Of a stretch of DNA of 64,000 nucleotides, positions 19,757 through 29,974 are shown piece by piece; within the stretch, counting starts at the first letter, position 1, and every line of letters starts with the position of its first letter. The position numbers and the translations under genes are program-made. The DNA comes from Bacteroidales bacterium (lineage in GTDB: Bacteria; Bacteroidota; Bacteroidia; Bacteroidales; UBA932): positions 115,383 to 179,382 of the forward strand of contig SUYN01000003.1 in NCBI GenBank assembly GCA_015060405.1. The letters run 5' to 3'. The notes under the pieces are model-generated. The model was not told the origin of the DNA. It made no database searches and saw only the letters and a program-made list of their open reading frames with translations.

Positions 19757-19776
19757 GTCTGAAGTTATGGTCAGTG

Positions 19777-20319
19777 TCAGATGCTTCTGAGCGCATCTAC
19801 GTCAACAAGGACAGTGGTGACTGTGCCGTTGTCTGACAGTTCATATGCAGAAGGGTCTGCCAGTGCCACGCAAAGCACGAGCCTGCTTCCGGCATAGGCA
19901 TCGAGGGCAGCCTTCTTAAGTGTGAGGTGGAAGATGGCAGAATTGTTTCCGGCATCCACCTTTACGGTTGAAGGAAGAGTATACACTTCCTGAGGCATCA
20001 CTGCAGCTCCAAGAGCCTCGGCCTGCTTTGCTGTCTCGGCCTCATCAGTCACGATGCTTACGGAAAAGGCTTCGCCGGCTTCCTTGCCCGAACGCATCAC
20101 TCCGAGGTAGACATCATAGCTGTCAGCCTCTTCGCTGAAGTTATATGTGTCTGTGCCTCCGCCTGAAGGGACATTGTACACGTTGCCGATTCCGCCGTTG
20201 GCCATTGCCTGAGGCATATATATCTTCATCAGACCGTAGTCAAGATCCCCGTCGCCCTTTGAGCATGATGCAAGGGCGAGGAGGAATACGGATAAAGTTG
20301 CAAATAAGATCTTTCTCAT
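19777..20319 (-). CDS. DUF1735-type surface lipoprotein
   Basis: The 180-residue lipoprotein (signal ending LALASCSKG) carries one domain resembling DUF1735, the N-terminal domain of BT_3987-like surface proteins. It has GGTDTYNF and YDVYLGVMRSGKEAGEAFSVSIVTD, then YTLPSTVKVDAGNNSAIFHLTL and a closing LVVD-type strand. Such domains are beta-sandwiches found in SusE-position and glycan-binding proteins. It lies 6 bases after the upstream susD-like gene and is too short to hold a further catalytic domain, so a surface binding or scaffolding role is the best guess. Confidence 0.78.
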   Translation of the reverse strand: MRKILFATLSVFLLALASCSKGDGDLDYGLMKIYMPQAMANGGIGNVYNVPSGGGTDTYNFSEEADSYDVYLGVMRSGKEAGEAFSVSIVTDEAETAKQAEALGAAVMPQEVYTLPSTVKVDAGNNSAIFHLTLKKAALDAYAGSRLVLCVALADPSAYELSDNGTVTTVLVDVDALRSI

Positions 20320-20325
20320 GGTTGA

Positions 20326-21993
20326 TTAGTATTGAGGATTCTGTTCCAAGGTGTTGTTTGAGTTCTCGATCTCTGAACGCAGGAACGGGAGGTAGTAGTT
20401 CCTTTCGTGGAACGTACGCGCAGCCACTTCTGCAACTTCATAGTTCCAGTTGTCGCCGGTCTTTGAAACCTTCACTCCCAGAACAGGTGAGTTGAGGACG
20501 TCCATCGCATCCTTCCATCTCAGGAGATCCCAGTAGCGGTGATCCTCAAATGCAAGTTCGATGCGTCTTTCATGCTTGACAGCCTCGCGGAAAGATGCCA
20601 CATCAGCAGCCTTCACTTCCGGAAGTGATGCGCTCGCGCGGTCTCTCACCATCTGGAGGGCCTGGCGTGCAGACATGCTGAATCCTGTAGGGACAGCATC
20701 CGGACCATAGGCCTCGTTCATCGCCTCCGCATAGTTGAGGAGCACCTCACCCCAGCGGTAAGCCACCCAGTTGTGCTGTGTGGTCGCACCCTGAACGAGA
20801 TTGAGGTTGTCGGTGAGGAACTTCTTGAGATAGTAGCCCGTCTTGCTCGCGTTCGCATTCGCCATGTCGTCGCTGCCGCCGGCAGACTGGTCGATGACGC
20901 GTCCGTTCCAGGTGCTTCCGTTAGTCACGATTGAAGCCTCAAGTCTCGGGTCACGGTTGGCATACGGGTCAGTAGGATCAGGAGTTCCGATATATTCATA
21001 TGCCGCGACAAGGTTGTGTGTAGGCGCTGCACCGCTGTTTCCACCCTGTGTCGAGATAGGGTAGTTCCTTACCTCCATGGTGTTGGAACTCCACCTGCGT
21101 ACCGCATAGATGGTCTCGCTGCTTGTGAGAGGGTTGCCGCCGGTGAAGTACGAACCGTAGTCAGCTGCAAGTGAATATGAAAGGGAAGTGTTGCTTATCA
21201 GCTCGTTCGCAGCTGCAGCGGCTCTTTCCCATTTTGCAACATCGTTGCTCTCGTTATGCAGAGGCGATGCCGCATAGAGAAGTACGCGGGCCTTGATTGC
21301 AAGTGCTGCTCCGAGGGTGAAACGTCCCTCGCGGTCGGTGTAGTCGTTCCAGTTCACTGCAAGTGCGTCCTTGTGGCCGTCGATCTCCTTTACGATGTAC
21401 TCCACGACTTCCTCGTATGAAGAGCGCTTCACCATCTTGCCGTCATCGTATGAGGACTCGATGACAGGAACGCCTCCGTACATCTTGATGAGCTCGGCAT
21501 AGTAGTATGCACGGGCGATGTGTGCCTCGGCCTTGAACCATGCGAGGGACTCGAGGTCCTTCTTGTAGTTTGTGGCGTCGGTCACGAGGTTTCTGTTCTG
21601 CGCCAGGAGTTCCTCACCCTTGCCGTCAGCGACGTATTCAAGGAAGAAGTTTGCGGCGCGGATGCCTTCATAGTAGTTCTGGTAGCAGTAGAACAGCGGA
21701 TTGACGCTTTCGTTGATCATACCCTTGTTGAAGTAGATCACATCCGATGACGCCGATGTCTGCTGCGCTTCGTCGGAAGCAGTAGCGAAGATGTTGTCGT
21801 CAATCATGGTGAATCCGTATCCGATAGGAGAGTAGAAGGCATTGCCGAAATACCAGATGGTACTTCTGTCTGTGGCTATGGTTTCTCCAGTCTGATTGCG
21901 GTCAAGGCTTGTGTTGAGGAAGTCGCTGCAAGCCGATGACATCAATGCAATCACAAAAGCGGAAATAATGTATCTAAGTTTCATAATCTGCAT
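20326..21993 (-). CDS. SusD/RagB-family surface glycan-binding lipoprotein (second pair)
   Basis: The 555-residue lipoprotein (signal ending MSSACSDFLN) has the SusD fold signatures: an N-terminal TPR-rich part (WFKAEAHIARAYYYAELIKMYGGVPV), a middle insert, and a C-terminal part ending EHRRIELAFEDHRYWDLLRWKDA and NPQY. It sits 4 bases after the short SusC gene and should form the lid over that transporter. SusD proteins hold glycan at the cell surface and open and close over the SusC barrel. Confidence 0.93.
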   Translation of the reverse strand: MQIMKLRYIISAFVIALMSSACSDFLNTSLDRNQTGETIATDRSTIWYFGNAFYSPIGYGFTMIDDNIFATASDEAQQTSASSDVIYFNKGMINESVNPLFYCYQNYYEGIRAANFFLEYVADGKGEELLAQNRNLVTDATNYKKDLESLAWFKAEAHIARAYYYAELIKMYGGVPVIESSYDDGKMVKRSSYEEVVEYIVKEIDGHKDALAVNWNDYTDREGRFTLGAALAIKARVLLYAASPLHNESNDVAKWERAAAAANELISNTSLSYSLAADYGSYFTGGNPLTSSETIYAVRRWSSNTMEVRNYPISTQGGNSGAAPTHNLVAAYEYIGTPDPTDPYANRDPRLEASIVTNGSTWNGRVIDQSAGGSDDMANANASKTGYYLKKFLTDNLNLVQGATTQHNWVAYRWGEVLLNYAEAMNEAYGPDAVPTGFSMSARQALQMVRDRASASLPEVKAADVASFREAVKHERRIELAFEDHRYWDLLRWKDAMDVLNSPVLGVKVSKTGDNWNYEVAEVAARTFHERNYYLPFLRSEIENSNNTLEQNPQY

Positions 21994-21997
21994 CTTT

Positions 21998-24808
21998 TTA
22001 GAATGTTATCGACACTCCGACATTGTATGACCTTACGGTCGGATAGTAACCGAATCCCTCAGGGTCGAGGTTGTAGTTGCGAAGGAGACCGCTGAAGGTC
22101 ATGAGGTTATGACCGCTCAGGTACACTCTGAGGTTGTCGATTCCGGCCTTCTGAAGTCTCGAAGCGCTGAAGTTGTAGCCGAGCTCGAGATTGCGGAGCT
22201 TCAGATAGTCCGCACTCCTGATCCACAGCGAGCTTGTCTGGTAGTTGTTTTCGTTGCTCAATGTAGACAGACGAGGGAAGCGTGCCTTTGCCCTTGTGTC
22301 GATTCCTTCTGTAGGGTAGTATGCCCATGCGCTCTTTGCTATTTCGTAGGCGTTGCCGTTATCTACGAAGGCGACTGTCTGGTTCCAGTTGTCAAGCAGG
22401 TTTACTGATGCGCCTGCCGCACCCTGGAAGAGGACTTCGAGGTCAAAGCCCTTCCAGCCGAATTTTCCTCCGAAGCTGAAGTACCACTCAGGGAAGGCCG
22501 ACTTGCCGATGGCTGTCACGTCGTTCTGGTCAACGACATTGTTTCCGTCGAGGTCCTTGTACTTGACGTCACCGGGCTGTACTGCTCCGAATGCAGGGGT
22601 AGGGATGCCCTCGATGAGGTTGCCTGCATTGTCGAAGTCGTTCACGTCATAGAAACGCTCGGCCTCAAGACCGATGATGGTGCCGTAAGGACGGCCTGTC
22701 CTTGCATTGAAGTCGTTTGCAGGAGCGATCTCCGCCATATAGTCGATGGTGTTTCTTGCGTATGACACCATGCCGTTCAGCCTGTATGAGAAGTCGCCGC
22801 TCTTGCCTGTGTATATTGCGGAAGCCTCGAATCCTCTGTTGGTCATCTCGCCTACGTTAGAGAAGAAGTACTGCTTTCCGTAATAGCCCATCTTCGAGTT
22901 GTCGAGTGTAAGGATGTCGCTTCTCTTGTCGAGGAATGCATCCACGGTGAGGTTGAGTCCGTCGAAGAGAACGGCGTCGATTCCCACATTGTACTTGACG
23001 CTCCTTTCAGGAACCACATCCTCGTTCGGAACGAACATAGGCACCAGGGTGTTCTGCCAGCTGCCGCCGTTCTGTCCCATGTAGAACGAGCCTACATAGC
23101 TGTTTGCGTAGTAGTCCTTGAAGAGGAAACGTCCGTTTGAAGAGAAGTTGGCAAGCACTGAAGTCGCACTTGAATCAGACGCACCTGCGGCACCTGCCGA
23201 AGCACGTACCTTGAGAAGGTTCACCCAAGAGCTGCTCTTGAGGAATTCCTCGTTTGAAACCACCCATGCAGCGGAAAGGGCAGGATAGAGATGCCATCTG
23301 TGTCCAGGAGCGAACGAGTCGTTTCCGAAGTATGAGAAAGCCAGCTGAGCTACATATCTGTTGTCGTGGCTGTAGTCTACGACTCCGTTGAGGTTCAGGT
23401 AGTTGTACTTGTAAGAGAAGTAACCGTCGCCCTTGTATGCGGAAATATGGTAGTTCACAGCTGCCGAAAGCGAGTTCCTGCCGAATTCGCGGTCATATCC
23501 TACAGTGAGTCTTCCCTGCTTCCAGTCCTGCATTCCACCTGAACCGTAGCCGCTTGCGACCAGTGAAGTGGTCTGGTCTGTGGTGGTGTTCTCACCATTG
23601 AACCAGCGTGCATAGTTCTTGGTCTTGCTGTATGTACTGAGGGTGTAGCTGTAGAATGAGAACGCCTCTTCGAGGTACAGGCCAGGGGTCACGAGGTCCA
23701 GGTTCTCCTTGACTACGAAGTTACCCTGAAGGCTTCTTGCCTTCTGCGAGTACCATCCGAGTTCGTTTACGGATGCATAAGGGTTGTTAGGATATACGGC
23801 AGTACCTGACAGGTGAGTCTTCTCCTGGTCATCATATATGTTGTATATGTTGGATGGATAGCGTGCAAGGTCATTGAACAGCGAGCTGATGCCGTAGTTC
23901 GGACGGCGACGCATTTCTATCCTTCCACCGAAGTCAACTCTGAATTCGAAGATCTTCATTATGTTGAAGTCGAGATTCGCACGCAGATTGTATCTCTCGT
24001 AACCGAGGTTCTTGGTGGCGTCTGTGTTCGATGTGTTGAGCAGGCCTCCGGCGTTTACGTAACCGAGGTTCACGTTGTAGCGGGCGTTTGAGTTTCCGCC
24101 GTTGAAGATGATGTCTCCGTCAACATATGAACCTGCATCCCTCATCACCTGGTCATACCAGTCTACGTTCACTCCTGTGCCGTTCTTGTAGGCCTGAAGC
24201 TGCTCCTGGGTGTATACAGGCGACCACACCATGGCGTTGTCGTTCGACACAGCCTGATTGTAGAGGTTCGCATAGTTGTAAGAGTCGAGAGGCTTGTTCA
24301 CGACAGTAGGGGTCTGTGCACCGTAGCGTACCTTTGCGGCAACCGTTGCAGGACCGATCTTTCCTCTCTTTGTCTCGATGCGGATGACTCCGTTGGCTCC
24401 GCGGTCTCCGTAAAGGGCGAGGGCGGCACCGTCCTTGAGGACTGATACGCTCTCGATCTCTGAAGGAGAAAGCGATACGAGATACTCAGAATTGACCTCG
24501 AAGCCGTCAACATAGATCTTGGCTGAGTTCCAGTTTCCGAGACCATAGCTTCCGACACCTCGGATGAGCCATTTAGCATTGTCATTTCCGACTTCTCCCG
24601 TGCCCTGGATCACTGTCAGCCCCGGTATCATACCTGCCCATGTGTTCGAGAGGTTTGATGCCGTGATATGATACAGATCATCTCCGGTCACGGTCGACAC
24701 TGCAGATGTTGACAGCGTGTCAGACTTTTCCTGCGCAGTCAACCCTGTGGAAATCAGTATAGATGTGCTCAGCAGTAAGAGACATCTTGATATATTCTGT
24801 TTTCTCAT
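21998..24808 (-). CDS. SusC/RagA TonB-dependent transporter lacking the usual N-terminal domain
   Basis: The protein is 936 residues, short for SusC (usually about 1000-1100). After the signal peptide (SILISTGLTAQ) it enters the plug domain almost at once (SAVSTVTGDDLYHITASNLSN, GSYGLGNW, YVDGFEVNS, ALALYGDRGANGVIRIETKRG). The carboxypeptidase-regulatory-like domain and the usual EVVV TonB box seen in its partner at 26.7-29.9 kb are missing. The barrel is complete, ending YPTVRSYNVGVSITF with terminal Phe. It could import mannan oligosaccharides of another size or decoration, or use an atypical energy contact. The gap to the downstream susD-like gene is 4 bases. Confidence 0.92.
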   Translation of the reverse strand: MRKQNISRCLLLLSTSILISTGLTAQEKSDTLSTSAVSTVTGDDLYHITASNLSNTWAGMIPGLTVIQGTGEVGNDNAKWLIRGVGSYGLGNWNSAKIYVDGFEVNSEYLVSLSPSEIESVSVLKDGAALALYGDRGANGVIRIETKRGKIGPATVAAKVRYGAQTPTVVNKPLDSYNYANLYNQAVSNDNAMVWSPVYTQEQLQAYKNGTGVNVDWYDQVMRDAGSYVDGDIIFNGGNSNARYNVNLGYVNAGGLLNTSNTDATKNLGYERYNLRANLDFNIMKIFEFRVDFGGRIEMRRRPNYGISSLFNDLARYPSNIYNIYDDQEKTHLSGTAVYPNNPYASVNELGWYSQKARSLQGNFVVKENLDLVTPGLYLEEAFSFYSYTLSTYSKTKNYARWFNGENTTTDQTTSLVASGYGSGGMQDWKQGRLTVGYDREFGRNSLSAAVNYHISAYKGDGYFSYKYNYLNLNGVVDYSHDNRYVAQLAFSYFGNDSFAPGHRWHLYPALSAAWVVSNEEFLKSSSWVNLLKVRASAGAAGASDSSATSVLANFSSNGRFLFKDYYANSYVGSFYMGQNGGSWQNTLVPMFVPNEDVVPERSVKYNVGIDAVLFDGLNLTVDAFLDKRSDILTLDNSKMGYYGKQYFFSNVGEMTNRGFEASAIYTGKSGDFSYRLNGMVSYARNTIDYMAEIAPANDFNARTGRPYGTIIGLEAERFYDVNDFDNAGNLIEGIPTPAFGAVQPGDVKYKDLDGNNVVDQNDVTAIGKSAFPEWYFSFGGKFGWKGFDLEVLFQGAAGASVNLLDNWNQTVAFVDNGNAYEIAKSAWAYYPTEGIDTRAKARFPRLSTLSNENNYQTSSLWIRSADYLKLRNLELGYNFSASRLQKAGIDNLRVYLSGHNLMTFSGLLRNYNLDPEGFGYYPTVRSYNVGVSITF

Positions 24809-24820
24809 GTCTTCTGAATT

Positions 24821-26644
24821 TTAATAACCTGGATTCTGAGTGATGGTTCCCTTGTTGACCTCAGTCTGTGGGAATGGTTCGAGATACATTGCAGGAGACC
24901 AGAATGCGGTGTAGATCTCCGCCTCCCAGTATGATTCCACCCACTCTGCCGCATATGGCCATGTCGCTGCATCGTCATTCTTGATGTTGAATGTGAATGA
25001 GCGCATTGATCCGCCGCATATTGCAGTACCGATGTCTTCGCGTTTCCAGTGCTTTGCGTCGAAGTAGCGGTGGTTCTCCTGGAAGAACTCGATGGCCTTC
25101 TCACGCTGGATGATCCCGCGGAGCTCTTTCTGGTCAGTGACCTTGATCTCAGGAAGACCTGCGCGCTGGTGCACCTTGTTCAGGTTCTCGAGGGCCTTCG
25201 CGCTGTTGCCATATTCATTGTATGCCTCCGCAAGGTTGAGGTAGGTCTCCGCAAGACGGAAGAGAGGAGCCTCGAACCATACGCGTGAACCGGCATTGTA
25301 ATAGAACTTGCTTCTTTCGCCGCATCCCTGGCCGGTGGCGCCGACTCTGTTAGGGAACGCGCTGCCTTTGTTCTTGTCAGCGTCATATCCGCCTCGTCCC
25401 CAGCCGTTGTTCTGCCATTTAGAGTCTCCGGCATTGTTCATGGCATCGAAGCCTCCGAACTTGATGTCGGCAAGAGCACGTGGCTCGAGCGAGTTGATGT
25501 TGGCGATGTACTCGGCTCCTGTACGTGGCGCCGCATCTCCTACAGAAGGCCAGTCGATCTCTGTACCGTCATTCCTGTAGTACAGCTTCACGTGGTTCGA
25601 CAATACGCCTGACTCATCCGAGTCCCAGCGGTTGTTGTCCCAGTAAGGCGAGCAGTTCTGATAGTAGAAGAGGGCGTTTGCCGGCCAGCTCCATTTGTCA
25701 GAGCTGTTGCACTTGTAGGCAAGGATGATCTCCCTGTTGCCCGGAGTCGAAGTCGCAGTGGCGTAGTCCTCGAACGGATTGCCTGTGCTGATGAGCTCTA
25801 CGCCGTTTGCTGCAGCCCAGCTGAGCACGGCCTCATTGGCATCGATGGCATCCTTCCAGCGCTCAGGGTCGGCGCTACCGAAGCAGATGAGGTTGTTGAG
25901 CTCACCGTTGTCCAGATAAGGAGTGGCGCTGTTGAAGAGAGGACGTGCCGCGAACATGAGGGCCTTTGCCTTGATTGCGAGCACTGCACCCTGGGTCATG
26001 CGGCCGGTGTTGGCTGCATCCCATTTTCCAGGAAGCACTGCATAGGCCTCGTCGCAGAGGTCGATGATATACTGAAGGACTTCCTCGAGTGTCGCGCGGC
26101 CTGCAGTGAGGTCGTCGCTCGCCTCAAATGACTTGGTCACGATAGGCACGCCGCCATAGCGGTAGAACATACCCATATATCTGTATGCTATCAGGGCTGT
26201 AGCTTCAGCCTTGATGACATCCTTGACATCCTGACTCATGTCAGCAACCTTGTCGATGTTTTCCTTCACTATGAAGCACTGGCGGATATACCTCCAGTTG
26301 TTTGCGTAGTTGTCTGCACCTGCGTCAGAACCGTCTACTCCGTTCACGCTGAGTCCCTGCTGGGCCACAACGTAGGTTCCGTGCCAGTTGTATCCTCTGT
26401 TCAGCTCTCCGGAGATGGCTCCGAGAGTGCCGTGGCCGATTCCGATTCCGCCCGGCCAGCCGTGAAGAAGGACATTCGTATAGCAGGACATCAGGGCAGC
26501 TTCTGCGTTCTTTGTCGTTCCGAACACTGCATCAAGGTCTACTGTACCGGTTGTGTCCGGCTTCTCGAGGAAGAGGCTGCACGAGGTCAGCACTGTCAGA
26601 CCGATGACTGCCAATATTTTGCTAATATTCTTGATCATACTCAT
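24821..26644 (-). CDS. SusD/RagB-family surface glycan-binding lipoprotein (first pair)
   Basis: The 607-residue lipoprotein has a signal peptide ending VLTSCSLFLEKPD. SusD signatures include IKAEATALIAYRYMGMFYRYGGVPIV, QGAVLAIKAKALMFAARPLFN, LAETYLNLAEAYNEYG, and the C-terminal REKAIEFFQENHRYFDAKHWK and NPGY. An ATG two codons inside the called start (26638) is an alternative. It follows its SusC partner by 9 bases and would cap that transporter at the cell surface. Confidence 0.93.
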   Translation of the reverse strand: MSMIKNISKILAVIGLTVLTSCSLFLEKPDTTGTVDLDAVFGTTKNAEAALMSCYTNVLLHGWPGGIGIGHGTLGAISGELNRGYNWHGTYVVAQQGLSVNGVDGSDAGADNYANNWRYIRQCFIVKENIDKVADMSQDVKDVIKAEATALIAYRYMGMFYRYGGVPIVTKSFEASDDLTAGRATLEEVLQYIIDLCDEAYAVLPGKWDAANTGRMTQGAVLAIKAKALMFAARPLFNSATPYLDNGELNNLICFGSADPERWKDAIDANEAVLSWAAANGVELISTGNPFEDYATATSTPGNREIILAYKCNSSDKWSWPANALFYYQNCSPYWDNNRWDSDESGVLSNHVKLYYRNDGTEIDWPSVGDAAPRTGAEYIANINSLEPRALADIKFGGFDAMNNAGDSKWQNNGWGRGGYDADKNKGSAFPNRVGATGQGCGERSKFYYNAGSRVWFEAPLFRLAETYLNLAEAYNEYGNSAKALENLNKVHQRAGLPEIKVTDQKELRGIIQREKAIEFFQENHRYFDAKHWKREDIGTAICGGSMRSFTFNIKNDDAATWPYAAEWVESYWEAEIYTAFWSPAMYLEPFPQTEVNKGTITQNPGY

Positions 26645-26653
26645 TCACTTTTT

Positions 26654-29600
26654 TTAAAAACGCAGGTTTACACCGAAGGTGAAGACTCTTGTGAGAGGAT
26701 AGAGGTATGTGCTGCCGTCTGTAGTCTCAGGGTCGATTCCGTAAGGTGTGAGGGCGTTCTTGAATGTATATATGTTGTTTGCGTTCATAAACAGTCTGAG
26801 TGACTGGACATTCAGCTGGCTGAGGACTCCTTCCTTGACGTTGAAGGTGTATCCGAGCTCGACATTCTTGAGCTTGAAGTGGTTTGTGGATACCATCCAG
26901 TAGTCGCTGGTGAGGTAGTTGTTGTGAGATGAAGTGGCTGCGTAGGCTGCACGAGGATAGGTGATCTTCTCGCCTGCCGCATATTTCTCAGCTGTCCATC
27001 TTCCGTCATACTGCCACTTCCATGCGTTACCCGCGTTCTTGAAGAAAGGAATGGTGTAGCCGCTGTTGAGGTAGTATGAACCGTTTGCCGATCCTGTGAA
27101 GAGCATTCTCAGGTCAAGGCCCTTCCACGCGAGGTGAAGCTTCACGTTGAAGTGATACTGTGCGTAGTTAGGGAATCCGATAGGGGCGATGTCGTTCTGG
27201 TTGATCAGACCGTCACCGTCAAGGTCCTTGTAGCGGATGTCTCCGAGAGTGGCCTGATTTGAGGTGTATGTGTTGTAAGGACGGTTTGCAAGTTCTTCCT
27301 GGGTGTTGAACAGACCGTCGCTCACGAGGCCGAAACGCTGTCCGATCGCGTGCCCTGTCTGGTTCATCCATGGATATGGGTTGTTGGCCTCTGCCTTGTA
27401 GATGATCTTGTTGCGTGACCAGCTGAGGTCTCCACCGATAGAGTAAGTGAAGTCACCGACAGTGTCCTGCCATCCGAGAACGAGCTCGTAACCCTTGTTT
27501 TCGGTGATACCGACGTTTGCAGGAGGTACCGCGTTCGAAGACACTCCGTAGATTGCCGGAATCGTTCCCAGTGTTGTGAGGATGTTGTCACGTTTCTCAT
27601 AGAAGTAGTCGAAGTCTGCAGAGAGCCTGTCAGAGAAGAACTTGGTTTCGACTCCGACGTCATACTTCCTTGCTCTTTCCCATGTGATGTCAGGGTTTCC
27701 GAGAACACCTTCCGTAGCACCTGAGAAATAGGTGTTGGCTGATGAACCGTCGCTGTTTCCGAGATAGTATCCTGCCTGGTTGAGGTAATATGTGTTAGGC
27801 AGGTAGTAATATCTTCTGGCAGCGCCGAGACGGTCGTTACCGACCTCACCATACGAAGCACGAAGCTTCATGAATGTGAAGATGTCGTTCTTCGGGAACC
27901 ATTCCTCAGCGGTCGGAACCCAACCTGCCGAAATTGCAGGGAACAGGCCGAAACGCTTGCCTTCAGCGAACTGTTCCGTACCGTTGTAACCGACATTGAC
28001 CTCGGCCATGTAGCGGTCGTCATAGTTGTAAGTCACACGGCCTACGAAACCCATGATGCCTGAAGCCACGTTGTATGAGTCTGATGGCATAGTATACTTC
28101 GAAGCCTTTGCCAGGAGCAGGGCTGAAACATTATGCTTTCCGTATGATTCGTACCAGTCCATTCCGGCGTCCACATAGAACTTGTTCCAGTTGCTGTAGC
28201 CCCATGAATCGAATGATCCGCTTCCCATGGATCCGCCGAAGAATTCGAGGATGTTAGGGTTCTCGGCATTACGCTGTACGGTGTATGAAGGGATTGAAGG
28301 AGTGTACTTCACATATCTGTTGTAGTTGTCCTGGTAAGACACTGTAGCATAGGCCCTGAGGTTAGGGAGCAGGTAGTCCATCGTGTGCTCGAGCTTGATC
28401 GAGTTGTCAAGAAGGCTGTTGAATATGGTACCCGAACCGCTTATGAGCAGGTTGTAGAGGGCGTTCTGTTCTCCGATGCTGCTGTTTGTCTTGCCTGAAA
28501 GCGGGTTCTGTGCAGAGCCTGAGATTCCGGCAAATCCTCTGATGAGCTTTCCGTCCACGATACCTGGCGAGATGAACGGGTTGGCATCGTAGATGTACTG
28601 CATTATGATCTTGTAACGCGAAGAAAGATCGTAAGGGTCGGCGCTGTTGCCCGGACCTGTGGTCTCTCCGAACTGTCCTGCAGAGTTGATGGTGATCTTC
28701 AGGTTGTCAGTCACGTTGATGTCGAAGTTGCTCCTGAAGTTGTAGCGGTTGAATACGGAACCTGTGTCGGAGCCATAGTACTCGACTGCGTTGGTGATAC
28801 CTTCCTGTCTGAAGTAACCGAATGAAACGAAGTACTTGACCTTGTCCGTACCTCCGCTGATGTTCACATTGGCCTGGTACTGTGGAGCGACTTTGCTGAA
28901 CTGCTCCTTGTAGAGGTTGCGTGAAGCATAGTAGAGGGCCGGAGAATTCTTGAGCTGCTCCTTCTGGGCATCGGTAAGGTGCGTCATGGCATCCACTTCC
29001 TGAGGCGTGAAGTCACGGTTGTTCTTGAATTTCCAGAGGTCGTAGTCATCATATATGTATGCAGAAAGGCCTTCGTTGCCTGCATAGGCGTTCTGCTCGT
29101 TGCGGATCGCCTCATTTCTGAACAGGGCGTACTCGTACGCTGTGGTTCCTTCCTGAAGGTTGCTGGCAGAAGTGAGACCGAAGTTGGCTGATGCGCTGAT
29201 GACAGGCTTGCCCACCTGACCCCTCTTGGTTGTCACTATGATTACACCGTTCGCACCTCTCACACCGTAGACGGCTGTCGAAGATGCGTCCTTGAGTACG
29301 GAGATGCTGGCGATTTCATTCGCGTCCATCGCATTGAATGCGCTGAATGCCTGCTCTGAAGCCTGCTCGACTCCGTCGATGATGATGAGCGGTGTGGATT
29401 CTCCATATGTAGAGATACCGCGCACATAGATGTTGCTCTGGTTACGTCCCGGCTCTCCCGAGGTCTGAAGACCGCTGACACCAGGAGTGTTTCCTATGAG
29501 GGCGTTTGAAATGTTTGCCACAGGGGAAGCTACGAGGTCAGTTCCGTTTACAGCGGAGATGGCACCTGTCACGTTGATCTTCTTCTGTGTCGCGAAAGCG

Positions 29601-29938
29601 GTCACCACCACCTCTTCCATGAGGTTGGCGTCCGTCTCCATCTGAACCAACAGCAGCTGCTCGGAAGCGGTAAGCTGTATTTCCTGTGTCACGTAGCCGA
29701 TAAACTGGAATTCAAGCACTGCGTCAGCAGGAGCGACGATGGAGAATTTTCCGTCTATGTCGGTCGAAACACCATTGGTCGTGCCCTTCTCAACTACAAA
29801 TGCACCATATAATGGATCTCCATTATCGTCTTGCACTACGCCACTGACTGTCCTGCTTTGGCCATAAAGCGGACTTGCAATGACTCCGCACAGCAGCATG
29901 ATGCAGCTGAGCAGGAATAATTTTAGTGATCTGGTCAT
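26654..29938 (-). CDS. SusC/RagA TonB-dependent outer-membrane transporter (first pair)
   Basis: This is a full-length SusC-like protein of 1094 residues. It has a signal peptide (IASPLYGQS), a carboxypeptidase-regulatory-like domain (VSGVVQDDNGDPLYGAFV... to about residue 105), a TonB box region (EEVVVTAF near 110), a plug (IYVRGISTYG, PLIIIDGVEQ, SSTAVYGVRGANGVIIVTTKRGQ), and a 22-strand-type barrel ending VFTFGVNLRF. It would pull oligosaccharides made by the surface GH26 into the periplasm using TonB energy. It lies 36 bases after the mannanase gene and directly before its SusD partner. Confidence 0.96.
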   Translation of the reverse strand: MTRSLKLFLLSCIMLLCGVIASPLYGQSRTVSGVVQDDNGDPLYGAFVVEKGTTNGVSTDIDGKFSIVAPADAVLEFQFIGYVTQEIQLTASEQLLLVQMETDANLMEEVVVTAFATQKKINVTGAISAVNGTDLVASPVANISNALIGNTPGVSGLQTSGEPGRNQSNIYVRGISTYGESTPLIIIDGVEQASEQAFSAFNAMDANEIASISVLKDASSTAVYGVRGANGVIIVTTKRGQVGKPVISASANFGLTSASNLQEGTTAYEYALFRNEAIRNEQNAYAGNEGLSAYIYDDYDLWKFKNNRDFTPQEVDAMTHLTDAQKEQLKNSPALYYASRNLYKEQFSKVAPQYQANVNISGGTDKVKYFVSFGYFRQEGITNAVEYYGSDTGSVFNRYNFRSNFDINVTDNLKITINSAGQFGETTGPGNSADPYDLSSRYKIIMQYIYDANPFISPGIVDGKLIRGFAGISGSAQNPLSGKTNSSIGEQNALYNLLISGSGTIFNSLLDNSIKLEHTMDYLLPNLRAYATVSYQDNYNRYVKYTPSIPSYTVQRNAENPNILEFFGGSMGSGSFDSWGYSNWNKFYVDAGMDWYESYGKHNVSALLLAKASKYTMPSDSYNVASGIMGFVGRVTYNYDDRYMAEVNVGYNGTEQFAEGKRFGLFPAISAGWVPTAEEWFPKNDIFTFMKLRASYGEVGNDRLGAARRYYYLPNTYYLNQAGYYLGNSDGSSANTYFSGATEGVLGNPDITWERARKYDVGVETKFFSDRLSADFDYFYEKRDNILTTLGTIPAIYGVSSNAVPPANVGITENKGYELVLGWQDTVGDFTYSIGGDLSWSRNKIIYKAEANNPYPWMNQTGHAIGQRFGLVSDGLFNTQEELANRPYNTYTSNQATLGDIRYKDLDGDGLINQNDIAPIGFPNYAQYHFNVKLHLAWKGLDLRMLFTGSANGSYYLNSGYTIPFFKNAGNAWKWQYDGRWTAEKYAAGEKITYPRAAYAATSSHNNYLTSDYWMVSTNHFKLKNVELGYTFNVKEGVLSQLNVQSLRLFMNANNIYTFKNALTPYGIDPETTDGSTYLYPLTRVFTFGVNLRF

Positions 29939-29974
29939 TTTGGTTATTTTTTGTCATTAATAATCTGATTGTGT

